Part shown: positions 7,913 to 16,613 of the stretch, piece by piece
Numbering within the stretch: position 1 is the first letter of the stretch
How the letters are laid out: every line of letters begins with the position of its first letter
DNA from: Thermodesulfovibrionia bacterium
GTDB lineage: Bacteria > Nitrospirota > Thermodesulfovibrionia > UBA6902 > BMS3Bbin08
Direction of reading: 5' to 3'
Assembly (NCBI GenBank): GCA_030694425.1
Contig: JAUXYI010000044.1
Location: forward strand, 1 to 33,952
DNA: 33,952 bases
Made by a program: the position numbers and the translations under genes
The notes under the pieces: generated by a model
What the model was told of the DNA's origin: nothing
Databases searched by the model: none
Seen by the model: the letters and a program-made list of their open reading frames with translations, nothing else

Positions 7913-9067
7913 ATGAAAAGGGCTCTTTTTGCGTCTTTGCTTGTGGTTCTTTTATGGGGCTTTAGTGAGGAAGCAAAAGGGGTTACAGTAAAAGGCATTA
8001 GAAATTCCTCAAGCGAAAAGTATGCAAGAGTCGTTATTGATTTAGATGGCCCCGTAAAATTTACTCAAGCCCGTCTTTCAAATCCTGACCGCCTCTCTTT
8101 TGATTTGGAGGACTGTATACTGTCTAAAAAGATAGCCCTTCCATTGCTTGCCAAAAATAGCATTCTAAAAGATATAAATGCCAACCAGATTGATCAAAAA
8201 ATAGTAAGGGTTATTCTTAACCTCAGGGAAATTGAGAACTACAAAGTCTTTATTTTGAAAGAACCTTACAGGTTTGTTATAGATGTTTTTGGTAAAAAAG
8301 AACCCAGACCCCTTTCGGATAAAGAAAAACAAGTTAAAGAATTTACTGAAATTAAAAGGGTGGTTATTGACCCGGGGCACGGCGGTGATGACCCCGGAGC
8401 AATCGGGCCCCGCCGGGTATATGAAAAAGATGTTGTGCTGGCTATTGCAAAAAAACTCGGTGAAATACTCAAAGAAAAATATAACATGGAGGTTATCTTT
8501 ACACGGGATAAGGATATATTTATTCCTCTGGAGGATAGGACCGCCATTGCAAATTCTAAGAAGGCTGATTTATTTATATCTATACACGCCAATGCAAGCC
8601 GCAGAAGAAATGCAAGAGGCATAGAGACATATTTTCTTAACTGGACAACTGATGAAGAGTCAAACAGGGTTGCCGCCAGAGAGAATGCCATTTCTTATGA
8701 AAAGATGAAAGAGATCCAGAAAGGCGATCTACAGATGATTTTACAGGACAAGGCAAGGGACTATAAAAATGATGAGTCAAGAGATCTCGCCGGCGGCATT
8801 CAAGCCTCATTGATTAACAATTTGAAGCAAGATTACAAAGGAATATTTGATCTTGGCGTTAAGTGGGCATTGTTCTATGTGCTTGTAGGAGCTGAGATGC
8901 CGTCTGTGCTTATTGAGACGTCTTTTATCAGCAACCGTGAAGAAGAAAAAAGGCTGTCTGATAATAAATATAAAGAAAAGATAGCTGAGGCTATAGCTGG
9001 CGGAATTAACAACTATTTTGAGTCAAAGAAAAAGATTGTGAAGAGAATAACAAGTGATAAAATTTAG
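7913..9067 (+). CDS. AMIN-domain N-acetylmuramoyl-L-alanine amidase
   Basis: 384 residues. A signal peptide (MKRALFASLLVVLLWGF) is followed by an AMIN domain (about 24-127) that targets the enzyme to peptidoglycan, and an Amidase_3 domain (about 148-372). Zinc ligands and catalytic residues are visible: VVIDPGHGG (H156), E171 in YEKDVV, SIHANAS (H225) and LIETSFISN (E335). It would cleave the amide bond between MurNAc and the stem peptide in the periplasm during cell separation. It overlaps the following EcfT-like gene by 14 bases. The ATG lacks a ribosome site; a promoter spaced for leaderless expression lies directly upstream. Confidence 0.95.
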   Translation: MKRALFASLLVVLLWGFSEEAKGVTVKGIRNSSSEKYARVVIDLDGPVKFTQARLSNPDRLSFDLEDCILSKKIALPLLAKNSILKDINANQIDQKIVRVILNLREIENYKVFILKEPYRFVIDVFGKKEPRPLSDKEKQVKEFTEIKRVVIDPGHGGDDPGAIGPRRVYEKDVVLAIAKKLGEILKEKYNMEVIFTRDKDIFIPLEDRTAIANSKKADLFISIHANASRRRNARGIETYFLNWTTDEESNRVAARENAISYEKMKEIQKGDLQMILQDKARDYKNDESRDLAGGIQASLINNLKQDYKGIFDLGVKWALFYVLVGAEMPSVLIETSFISNREEEKRLSDNKYKEKIAEAIAGGINNYFESKKKIVKRITSDKI

Positions 9068-9650
9068 CCCGGCGGCTAAGATATTTCTTTACATATTACT
9101 TATAATAACAGTCTTTTTGACGAATTCCTTTAAAGTCTATCTGGGAATTCTTATTCTTGTCTCTTTCTTTGCATTTAGTCTTCCGGTGTCAGTCCTTACT
9201 CGGGGGTTGGTGCCGATAACATTATTTATTTTATTTATATTTATTAGTAATGCCTTATTTCAAACAGGCAGGGTTGTTTATGAAATTTTTGGGTTCACGC
9301 TGACCGAAGATGGCATTAAAAACGGGGGACATCTTGCATTAAGACTTTTTATCCTGATATTCGGTGCAAAAATACTTACTGCTATAACTACTACTGATGA
9401 TTTGGTCAGGGGAATGACTTCGCTCCTGGGCCCAATTGGAAGATGGAGTCCTGTAAAAGATTTTGTGTCTACAATGTCGCTCAGCATCCGATTTCTGCCT
9501 ATAATTTATGATGAAGCACAGACATTTTATAGGGATACGTTTAAAAATTCTACAGAAAAAACATTTTTAGATAAGATAAGACTTTCTGCCTCTCTTCTTT
9601 CTACACTCTTTGAAAGGAGTGTAAAAAGGGCAAGGGATTTGTCAGATTAA
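9054..9650 (+). CDS. EcfT-like transmembrane protein
   Basis: 198 residues, four to five hydrophobic segments in the first 125 residues, then the cytoplasmic signature LRLFILIFGAKILTATT-like at about 95-112 and SLSIRFLPIIYDE near 148-160, as in the transmembrane coupling protein of energy-coupling-factor (ECF) vitamin/metal transporters (EcfT/CbiQ). It overlaps the amidase gene by 14 bases. No EcfA ATPase or S component is adjacent, and it is shorter than usual (about 260), so it may serve a shared module encoded elsewhere or have another role. Confidence 0.8.
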   Translation: MIKFSPAAKIFLYILLIITVFLTNSFKVYLGILILVSFFAFSLPVSVLTRGLVPITLFILFIFISNALFQTGRVVYEIFGFTLTEDGIKNGGHLALRLFILIFGAKILTAITTTDDLVRGMTSLLGPIGRWSPVKDFVSTMSLSIRFLPIIYDEAQTFYRDTFKNSTEKTFLDKIRLSASLLSTLFERSVKRARDLSD

Positions 9651-9691
9651 AATTAATTAGAAAACCATGAGTAAGAGCACATTGCTTTTTT

Positions 9692-9769
9692 CGTCATTCC
9701 CGCAGTCCTTAAGCGGGAATCCAGTATTTTCTTTGGTTTTCATGGATTCCTGCTTTCGCAGGAATGACT
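9692..9769. repeat. Dispersed palindrome family A, copy 1
   Basis: CGTCATTCCCGC at the left and GCAGGAATGACTG at the right form inverted ends, with a second inner hairpin (CCGC..GCGG) and the typical GGAATCCAG / TGGATTCC middle. Other copies at 11480-11550, 17063-17132 and 33915-33952. The ribosome site of the next gene begins immediately after it. Confidence 0.9.
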
Positions 9770-9784
9770 GCTTAGGAGAACAAT

Positions 9785-11371
9785 TTGAATTTTGATTTTT
9801 TAATTAAGGGTGGATTAATTTTTGACGGCACAGAAAGCAATGCCAAATCCAGATATGGAGATATAGGCGTTAAAGGTGACCGTATTGAGGCGATTGGGAA
9901 CCTCTCAGGAGCCAGCGCCGAGAAGACTATTGATGCTAAGGGCATTTGCGTTTGTCCGGGTTTTATTGATACCCACGCTCATTCTGAATTTACACTGCTG
10001 TCAGACGGCAGGGCAGAAGGAAAGATTTGTCAGGGTATTACAACCGAAATAAACGGGAATTGCGGTTTATCCGCAGCGCCTCTTTATGGGGCAGCCTTTG
10101 AACAAAGAGAAAAAGACCTTGAAGATTTAAATATAAAAGAGAGGTGGAACAGTTTTTCAGAATATTTTGCAATTTTGAATAAAAAGAAATTTGCTTCTAA
10201 TTTTATGACCCTTGTAGGTCATGGGAATCTCAGGGCCTCAGTTGTTGGATATGCTGCCAGAGAGCTTATCCATGAGGAAAAAGAAAACATGAGCAAACTT
10301 CTCAAAGATGCCATAGATTCAGGCGCAAAAGGAATGTCCACAGGTCTTGTATATCCCCCGGGTGTTTATTCAGATACTTCAGAGATTATAGAGCTTGCTA
10401 AAGAGGCAGTGAAGTATAAAGGCGGAATATACACGACCCATATGAGAAGCGAAGGGAACGGATTGTTAGAGGCAATAGATGAAGTTATAAAAATTGGACT
10501 TAACTCTAAGATGCATGTTCACATATCTCACTTGAAAACAAGCGGCGAAAAAAACTGGGGGAAAATCAATGAAGTCTTTAAAAAAATTCATGATGCACAA
10601 CAGAAAGGTTTGAATTTAACATGTGACAGGTATCCGTATATTGCGGCAAGCACAGACCTTGACGCTGTTTTGCCTTCGTGGGTATATGAGGGCGGACACG
10701 AGGAGGAATTAAAAAGATTGAAAGATATACATATCAGAGAAAAGATAAAAAAGGAGATATTGCGTGAGCATCCTGAGAAGGATTACTGGGATAATATTAC
10801 AATATCATCGGTGAATTTAAACAAGAATAAATGGATGGAGAGTAAAAGGCTTTCTGATATAAGCAGGAATTCAGGAAAAACGCCGATAGAATTTTTCTTT
10901 GAGATTCTTGCAGAAGAAAACCTGAGAGTAGGGGCAATATTTTTTTCCATGAATGAAGATAATCTTAAGTCCATATTAAAACTGCCTTTTGCCATGTTCG
11001 GCTCTGATAGTTCTGCGAGGAGCTTTGACGGTATTACGGCTCAAGGCAAACCCCACCCAAGAGGATTTGGCAGTTTTCCAAGAATACTGGGCAAGTATGT
11101 AAGAGAAGAGAAGGTTTTTTCGCTTCGGGAAGCAGTCTATAAAATGACCGGATTACCTGCGACAACCTTTAAAATAAAACAGCGTGGTATCATTGCTAAA
11201 GGTTTTTTTGCTGATATTACAATCTTTGACCCTGATAATATAAAGGACAAATCTACCTTTGATAACCCATTTAAAAAACCAGAAGGTATCCATTATGTAT
11301 TTATTAATGGAATACCAGTAGTGTTGGAAGGCAGACAGACAGGGGCATTGCCGGGAAGGATACTCGTCTAA
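9785..11371 (+). CDS. N-acyl-D-amino-acid deacylase (D-aminoacylase)-like amidohydrolase
   Basis: 528 residues. TTG start at 9785, chosen because TTAGGAGAAC stands at the right distance. An N-terminal beta segment (IKGGLIFDGT) and CPGFIDTHAHSEF (H64, H66) begin the amidohydrolase barrel; NGNCGLSAAP carries C93, characteristic of D-aminoacylases. Later motifs are THMRSEG, HISHLKTSG, the metal-site GSDSSARSFDG and HPRGFGSFPRILG, ending with a typical GRILV tail. The enzyme would hydrolyse N-acyl-D-amino acids in the cytoplasm, or related D-amino-acid conjugates from cell-wall turnover. Followed by a repeat-rich gap and then a glutamine amidotransferase on the same strand. Confidence 0.9.
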   Translation: MNFDFLIKGGLIFDGTESNAKSRYGDIGVKGDRIEAIGNLSGASAEKTIDAKGICVCPGFIDTHAHSEFTLLSDGRAEGKICQGITTEINGNCGLSAAPLYGAAFEQREKDLEDLNIKERWNSFSEYFAILNKKKFASNFMTLVGHGNLRASVVGYAARELIHEEKENMSKLLKDAIDSGAKGMSTGLVYPPGVYSDTSEIIELAKEAVKYKGGIYTTHMRSEGNGLLEAIDEVIKIGLNSKMHVHISHLKTSGEKNWGKINEVFKKIHDAQQKGLNLTCDRYPYIAASTDLDAVLPSWVYEGGHEEELKRLKDIHIREKIKKEILREHPEKDYWDNITISSVNLNKNKWMESKRLSDISRNSGKTPIEFFFEILAEENLRVGAIFFSMNEDNLKSILKLPFAMFGSDSSARSFDGITAQGKPHPRGFGSFPRILGKYVREEKVFSLREAVYKMTGLPATTFKIKQRGIIAKGFFADITIFDPDNIKDKSTFDNPFKKPEGIHYVFINGIPVVLEGRQTGALPGRILV

Positions 11372-11550
11372 ATATTTTTAATTTCATATTTGGAATTGAA
11401 ATTTCAAATTTAAAATTTATAGTCTTTAATTTACAATTATTGATAGCTGTAATAAAATGTCCTATGTGCAGATGGACTTGTCATTCCGGGCTTGACCCGG
11501 AATCCAGAGATAAGAACTGGATTCCCGCTTACGAACTGCGGGAATGACGA
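11372..11550. repeat. Repeat-filled gap: AT-rich arms and palindrome family A, copy 2
   Basis: 11385-11440 is AT-rich and resembles the arms of family B (AATTTCAAATTTAAAATTT) without the GC core. 11480-11550 is a family A copy: TCATTCCGGGCTTGACCCGG, then ATCCAG...CTGGATTCCCGC, ending in GCGGGAATGACGA. Nothing coding is seen. Confidence 0.8.
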
Positions 11551-11585
11551 AAAAGCGGACATTATTTTGCAGTGATAAATTAGTT

Positions 11586-12278
11586 ATGAATAAGCCTATT
11601 ATTGGGATAACTGGAGATATTGTTAATGATGTATGTTCTGTTAAGATTTTCTATGCAAATTCCATAGAAAAGGCTGGCGCATGTCCAATATTTCTTCCAC
11701 CCTTGTATTCTAAGAACCTGATAAAAATTATTGCAAGAGCAATTGACGCACTTTTAATTTCAGGCGGCGGTGATATTCCGCCGAAGTTCTACGGTAATGG
11801 GGGATTAAATCTCATTTCAGATAAAAGATTTTATTTCGAAAAAAAGCTCCTCAAAGAAATAATGACTCTAAATAAGCCGGTCCTTGGGATTTGTTATGGG
11901 ATGCAGTTTCTAAATGTTTTTCAAGGCGGAACTTTATACCAGGATTTAGCCATGCAACTACCTGATTCAATTAATCATAAATCAGAACATAAGATTAAAA
12001 TTTACAACAAGAGCAAATTGTATTATATTTTAAGCAATGATAATATCAGGGTAAACAGTTCACATCACCAGGGATTAAATAAAATTGGGAAAGGATTGAT
12101 GGTATCGGCTTATTCACAAGACAATGTTATTGAGGCAATTGAGCTTAAGGGTTATCCTTATTGCCTGGGAGTTCAATGGCATCCTGAAAGATTTTCAAGC
12201 GTATACTCTAAGAAGCTATTTAAATCTTTCGTTAACGCTGTTAAGAATAAGAAAGGAATATTAAAAAATGAAAGCTGA
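11586..12278 (+). CDS. Class I glutamine amidotransferase-like (peptidase C26 / gamma-Glu-GABA hydrolase family)
   Basis: 230 residues from ATG 11586. An ATG at 11544 is in frame but sits in the end of a dispersed repeat and adds 14 residues outside the family. The triad is visible: nucleophile C103 in LGICYGMQ, H199 and E201 in GVQWHPERF; SGGGDIPP at 59-66 and NSSHHQG at 157-163 are typical of PuuD-like hydrolases. It would release glutamate from gamma-glutamyl amides. No good Shine-Dalgarno. Overlaps the next gene's start by 11 bases. Confidence 0.88.
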   Translation: MNKPIIGITGDIVNDVCSVKIFYANSIEKAGACPIFLPPLYSKNLIKIIARAIDALLISGGGDIPPKFYGNGGLNLISDKRFYFEKKLLKEIMTLNKPVLGICYGMQFLNVFQGGTLYQDLAMQLPDSINHKSEHKIKIYNKSKLYYILSNDNIRVNSSHHQGLNKIGKGLMVSAYSQDNVIEAIELKGYPYCLGVQWHPERFSSVYSKKLFKSFVNAVKNKKGILKNES

Positions 12279-13338
12279 ACGTTTGTATACAACCATTTCG
12301 CTTGCCATAATACTGGGACTTTTTTATCTGTTTTATAAAGTGTTAAGTCCGTTTCTTATTACAATTGCATGGGCAATGGTTCTGAGCATTACATTCTACC
12401 CGGTTTACAGGATTTTTCTTAAATTTACAAAACGTCCATGGGCTGCATCACTTGTTACGATTCTAATAATTTTGATTATTATCATCGGACCTTTTACCTA
12501 TATTATAGGTGCGCTTGTGAATGAGATTACAGATATATACGTTTCAATCGAAAATAAAGGTTTTGATGCAATTACAAGACTCCAGGAGCACCCCGCTTTT
12601 TCAAAACTGATAAAAAAGATAATTACGTACACTGGGGGCAGGGACATAAATCTCAACGAGGCAGCCATCAATAGTTTACAGGGAATCGGGAAGTATATTG
12701 CCGAGCATATCTCGGAACTCTTCAAAAATGTTTTTGTTTTTGCCATGAATTTTGTGATTATGTTTTTGACAATTTTTTATTTTCTCAGGGATGGCGAAAA
12801 ACTCGCTGAATACCTGAAAAGACTTCTTCCGTTTTCTGTCGAACAGAAAAAAGAACTTGGGATTAAAGTTAAGGAGATGGTTATAGCAGCTATATACGGC
12901 GGCGTAGTTGTAGGCATCACACAGGGGATTCTCGGCGGTATGGCATTTTTTGTATTGGGACTTCCATCTCCTGTATTCTGGGGAGTTGCAATGGCTTTTT
13001 TGTCTTTTGTTCCTCTATTTGGAACATTTATTGTCTGGGGACCTGCAACTTTAATTTTAATTTTAGGCGGAAGCTATGCGAAGGGCATAGGGCTTTTACT
13101 CTTTGGATTTTTAGTAATCAGCGCGGTTGATAATATATTAAAACCCCTAATCATAGGGGGTAAGACAAAATTGCACACGCTGCTTATATTTTTTAGCGTG
13201 CTCGGAGGAATTAATTTCTTCGGGTTTATAGGATTTATACTGGGACCCATAATTGCGGTCTTGTGTCTATCTTTACTCGAAATATACACGTTTGTACCGT
13301 CTGATTTTCATACAAGGGACCTGGATTCAGTGCCATAA
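12268..13338 (+). CDS. AI-2E family transporter (PerM/YdiK type)
   Basis: 356 residues with seven to eight membrane helices: two at 8-75, a soluble stretch about 85-155 with amphipathic helices, then helices to the end. FVPLFGTFIVWGP, the DNILKPLIIGG segment and GFIGFILGPIIAVL are the hallmarks of the family once called UPF0118. The family includes exporters of autoinducer-2 and putative ion antiporters, so the substrate is open. The ATG overlaps the amidotransferase stop. Confidence 0.92.
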   Translation: MKAERLYTTISLAIILGLFYLFYKVLSPFLITIAWAMVLSITFYPVYRIFLKFTKRPWAASLVTILIILIIIIGPFTYIIGALVNEITDIYVSIENKGFDAITRLQEHPAFSKLIKKIITYTGGRDINLNEAAINSLQGIGKYIAEHISELFKNVFVFAMNFVIMFLTIFYFLRDGEKLAEYLKRLLPFSVEQKKELGIKVKEMVIAAIYGGVVVGITQGILGGMAFFVLGLPSPVFWGVAMAFLSFVPLFGTFIVWGPATLILILGGSYAKGIGLLLFGFLVISAVDNILKPLIIGGKTKLHTLLIFFSVLGGINFFGFIGFILGPIIAVLCLSLLEIYTFVPSDFHTRDLDSVP

Positions 13339-13374
13339 AATAAAATTTACAATGAATACCGCAAGGAGGAATGT

Positions 13375-14496
13375 ATGCTTACCCATAGTGAATTAAAGGA
13401 ACTGGCGGCTATCAGGCCTAATGAAAAATTATTTATCAGTCTTTATTTAAATGTCAATCCGCTTACAAACCCGAAAGGGGATTATATTATCCATTTTAAA
13501 AACATGGCAAAGGAGCTATTGGATAAGATAGGCAGGGATACCGAAAAGAAGGTTAAAAATGCTATTGATAAGATTGAATCACATCTCAAGGGAAACAAGA
13601 GAGAGCTTAAGAAAGGCATTGCCCTTATCTGTTCAAGTGATTTAGAAATCTGGAAGAATTATAACCTGTCCCTTCCAGTAAAAAATGAGATCATAGTAGA
13701 CAACACCCCTTATCTACAGCCTTTGGTTTTTCTCCTGAATAATTACCCGAGATGCGTTGTTCTGCTTGTTGATAGGGAATTAGCGAAAATTTTTATTGTC
13801 CATTTAGGTGAAATAAAGGAATATACGGAATTGTTTACTCCTGATATTCCCGGTAAACATAAAAAAGGCGATTGGTTTTCACTGAGTCAGAAAAGGTTTG
13901 AAAGGCATATTGATTATCATGTTGGCATCCACATAAAAGAAGTTGTAAAAGCACTTGAAGATTTTCTTCATAAAGAGTCTATGAACAATATAATCATAGG
14001 CGGTTCTGAAGATGCGGTAACAAAAGTAAAAAATATACTGCCGCAGGCAATCATTAGGAAGGTTATTTCAACCTTTAATGCCGAGACCTTCTTGGGGGAG
14101 AAAGAAGTGCTTAATAAGACATTAAAGGTATTAGAGGAGCTTGAAGGCGAGAAGCAGAAGAATATGGCAGAAGAACTTATTACAAAGGCAATGAAGAATA
14201 ATATGGCTGTTATTGGCATTGAGGATGTTCTTGGCAACCTTCAGGAAGGAAAAGTCATGAAACTTGTTTTTTTAAAAGACCTGACTGCCGTAGGTTTCAA
14301 ATGTTCCAACTGTAGTTTTTTAACTGTACAGACAATCAAATCCTGCCCCTATTGCGGAGGAAAATTTGAAGGAGTCCATTATCTGATTGATTATACTGCG
14401 CAGAAAGCAGTTGAGCAGGGCGCGCTTATTGAAATAATCACTAAAAGCGATGAACTTGTTAAAGCAGGAGGCATCGGAGCGTTTTTAAGGTTTTGA
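13375..14496 (+). CDS. Bacterial archaeal-type eRF1-like protein (baeRF/VLRF1 group)
   Basis: 373 residues. The central part (LFISLYLNVNP at 20-30; VVLLVDRELAKIFIVHLGEI at about 124-143; then the RFERHIDYH helix) resembles eRF1 domain 2, and the C-terminal third resembles the L7Ae/pelota-like domain 3. A four-Cys zinc ribbon is present (C310, C313, C324, C327). Homologues in bacteria lack the NIKS tRNA-mimic part; some act in ribosome rescue, others are uncharacterised. No GGQ tripeptide is seen, so classical peptide release is doubtful. AAGGAGG precedes the ATG. Its TGA overlaps the first possible codon of the peptide-binding lipoprotein gene. Confidence 0.75.
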   Translation: MLTHSELKELAAIRPNEKLFISLYLNVNPLTNPKGDYIIHFKNMAKELLDKIGRDTEKKVKNAIDKIESHLKGNKRELKKGIALICSSDLEIWKNYNLSLPVKNEIIVDNTPYLQPLVFLLNNYPRCVVLLVDRELAKIFIVHLGEIKEYTELFTPDIPGKHKKGDWFSLSQKRFERHIDYHVGIHIKEVVKALEDFLHKESMNNIIIGGSEDAVTKVKNILPQAIIRKVISTFNAETFLGEKEVLNKTLKVLEELEGEKQKNMAEELITKAMKNNMAVIGIEDVLGNLQEGKVMKLVFLKDLTAVGFKCSNCSFLTVQTIKSCPYCGGKFEGVHYLIDYTAQKAVEQGALIEIITKSDELVKAGGIGAFLRF

Positions 14497-16124
14497 GAAA
14501 AAGAACAGAATACAGGTTATCACCCCCGCCCTTACCCTCCCCCCTCGAGGGGGAGGGATGGGTGGGGGGGCTGTGTTCTGTGCTTTTGTTTTTATTTACA
14601 GTCCTTCTCATGCTTTCATGTACCAACAAGACCGAAAAACTTCAAGACCATCTTTATCTAAGACTCAGTTCAAATCCGACCACGCTTGACCCTGCTCTTA
14701 TCGCAGATGTTACAGGAGGCGTAATAGGGGCAAAAATTTTTAACGGTCTTGTCAGGCTTGATGAAAAACTCAGTGTCGTGCCTGATATAGCAAAAAACTG
14801 GAAGATGTCAGAAGATGGCAAATCTTATACTTTTTATCTCAAAGAAAAAATCCTGTTTTCAAATGGGAAAGAGGTTGCCGCACAGGATTTTAAATACTCG
14901 TTTGAAAGGTTATTAGCTCCTGCTACTCGTTCTCCTAATACATGGGTTCTGGAAAAAATAAAGGGAGCTAAAGATTTTATGAAAGGGAAGACAAAAGATG
15001 TAAGCGGAATAAAGATTGAAGATAAATATACTATTACTATTATCCTTGAAGAGCCTTTCACGCCGTTTCTAAATCTTTTATGCATGACAGCAGCATATGT
15101 AATTCCTAAAGAAGATGTTGAGAAGTGGGGCGCTGATTTTTCAACACATCCTTCAGGAACAGGTCCTTTTGTGCTTAAAGAATGGAGGCATAACCAATAT
15201 CTTAAACTTGAGGCAAGGAATGATTATTTTGAGGGTAAAGCTAAAATAAAAGGCATAATATATAAAATTATCCCTGAGGATTTAACCACAGTTGCTGAAT
15301 TTGAATCAGGCAACATTGATGTGATAAGCATACCCGCCTCTGAATTTAAGAGATATAGAGAAAGTTCTCAATGGAAAGACTTGATTTCAAGCTCTCCGGG
15401 AATAAATACATATTATCTTGGTCTTAACTCTGAGAGACCTCCTTTTAATAATCCCCTTTTAAGAAAGGCTGTTAGTTATGCTATTGATAGAAGAAAGATA
15501 TTAAATACTATCTACGAGGGCAGGGGAATCTCTGCTTCAGGTCCGGTGCCGCCTGTTTTAAGAAACTGGCCTGCACCTGAAGTATGTGAATACAACCCTG
15601 AAAAGGCAAAGTCTCTGCTCAAAGAAGCTGGTTATACAGATGAACTTAATATTAAAATCTACCTTACATCAGACCAGGAGGTATTAGACATCCTTGAAGT
15701 TATTCAAGGATATTTGATGAATGTAGGGATTAAGGCTCAACTAAGACAGCTTGAATGGAGCGCCTATAAAAACGCTGTTAATTCAGGAGAGCCTGATGCC
15801 TTCTGGCTTAGCTGGTGGGCTGATTACTCTGACCCTGAGAATTTTCTCTTCCCGCTTTTCCATTCTTCAAATTTCGGCGCCGGAGGGAACAGGACGAGGT
15901 TTAAGAATTCAGATGTTGATGCGATGATAGAAAAAGGGCAGAGGGCTTTGGATAAAAAACTGAGAGATGAATATTATCAGAAGGCAGAGGAATATATTGT
16001 CACTGATGCGCCATGGGTTTTCTTCTGGCACAGAACTGAATATACATTGAGACAGAAATGGGTGAAGAACTACAAGATTTATCCAATTTATAGTATTGAT
16101 AAGGGGATGGAGATAGGGTTGTGA
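14493..16124 (+). CDS. Oligopeptide/dipeptide ABC transporter substrate-binding lipoprotein
   Basis: Up to 543 residues. After a hydrophobic stretch (VLLFLFTVLLMLSC) comes a lipidation cysteine (C43 in the longest form), then the SBP_bac_5 fold: DHLYLRLSSNPTTLDPAL, WKMSEDGKSYTFYL, HPSGTGPFVLKEW and LRKAVSYAIDRRKI. It binds peptides outside the membrane for the OppBC permease. The start is ambiguous because a REP-like palindrome sits in the signal region: TTG 14493 would translate it; GTG 14562 uses the palindrome's own GGGGGAGGG as ribosome site; GTG 14580 begins right at the hydrophobic core. The permease genes come 1.2 kb later, after a toxin-antitoxin and a repeat. Confidence 0.9.
   Translation: MRKRTEYRLSPPPLPSPLEGEGWVGGLCSVLLFLFTVLLMLSCTNKTEKLQDHLYLRLSSNPTTLDPALIADVTGGVIGAKIFNGLVRLDEKLSVVPDIAKNWKMSEDGKSYTFYLKEKILFSNGKEVAAQDFKYSFERLLAPATRSPNTWVLEKIKGAKDFMKGKTKDVSGIKIEDKYTITIILEEPFTPFLNLLCMTAAYVIPKEDVEKWGADFSTHPSGTGPFVLKEWRHNQYLKLEARNDYFEGKAKIKGIIYKIIPEDLTTVAEFESGNIDVISIPASEFKRYRESSQWKDLISSSPGINTYYLGLNSERPPFNNPLLRKAVSYAIDRRKILNTIYEGRGISASGPVPPVLRNWPAPEVCEYNPEKAKSLLKEAGYTDELNIKIYLTSDQEVLDILEVIQGYLMNVGIKAQLRQLEWSAYKNAVNSGEPDAFWLSWWADYSDPENFLFPLFHSSNFGAGGNRTRFKNSDVDAMIEKGQRALDKKLRDEYYQKAEEYIVTDAPWVFFWHRTEYTLRQKWVKNYKIYPIYSIDKGMEIGL
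14499..14584. repeat. REP-like palindrome with ACAGA-type flanks, inside oppA 5' end
   Basis: ACAGAATACAG on the left and CTGTGTTCTGT on the right flank the GC-rich palindrome CCCTCCCCCCTCGAGG/GGGAGGG, plus a CACCC..GGGTGGG outer arm. It falls between the previous stop codon and the signal-sequence core of the lipoprotein, and remains open in the lipoprotein frame (SPPPLPSPLEGEG). Confidence 0.8.
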
Positions 16125-16160
16125 AAACATTTTATAAAAGAAATAAGGTCTAATATTTGA

Positions 16161-16166
16161 TATAAT
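16161..16166 (+). promoter_or_regulatory. -10 box placed for leaderless mntA transcript
   Basis: TATAAT ends seven bases before the A of the mntA ATG (16173). No clear -35 at 17 bases, and no Shine-Dalgarno. Confidence 0.5.
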
Positions 16167-16172
16167 TTACAC

Positions 16173-16613
16173 ATGAAGGCATTTACTGAAAAAAGATTTT
16201 TGCCAACACATGAACTTGAACCTGAAGCAAAGAACAAGGTACTTGCTCAGATAAGGGAATATTTGTTGCCAACGGAGAATATCGTCTTTTCTTATGTGCA
16301 TGGCTCTTTTGTTAAATATAAGCAATTCAGGGATATAGATATAGCCATTTTTGTAAATGATAAAAAAGGTTTTTATTTTGAATCTGACCTTTCTGCTGAA
16401 TTGACATACATAACTAAATTTGATGTTGAAGTCAGGATAATTAATGAGGCTCCTGTAGCCTTTCAGATGGCTGTGTTGCGGGATGGGATATTGTTATTTA
16501 GTAAAGCTGAAGACATGAGGACAAGTTTTATAGAAGATGTTGGGAAAAGATACATAGAATATGCGCATTTCAGAAATATCTTTTTAGGATGCGATGGTGT
16601 TAGACAAAGATAG
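16173..16613 (+). CDS. MntA-like nucleotidyltransferase antitoxin
   Basis: 146 residues. The minimal nucleotidyltransferase motif is present: GSFVKYKQFRDIDIAIF at 44-60, with G44-S45 and the metal-binding D54 and D56, and a third carboxylate likely in FDVEVRII (about 83-90). MntA-type antitoxins inactivate the HEPN RNase HepT by transferring AMP to its active-site tyrosine. It overlaps hepT by 20 bases, the usual operon layout. The pair lies between the peptide-binding lipoprotein gene and its permease genes, so it looks like a later insertion. Confidence 0.9.
   Translation: MKAFTEKRFLPTHELEPEAKNKVLAQIREYLLPTENIVFSYVHGSFVKYKQFRDIDIAIFVNDKKGFYFESDLSAELTYITKFDVEVRIINEAPVAFQMAVLRDGILLFSKAEDMRTSFIEDVGKRYIEYAHFRNIFLGCDGVRQR

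Noticed and set aside
11544-11585. Upstream ATG for the glutamine amidotransferase
   Set aside because: It lies in the end of a family A repeat (GGGAATGACG) and adds residues unlike the family.
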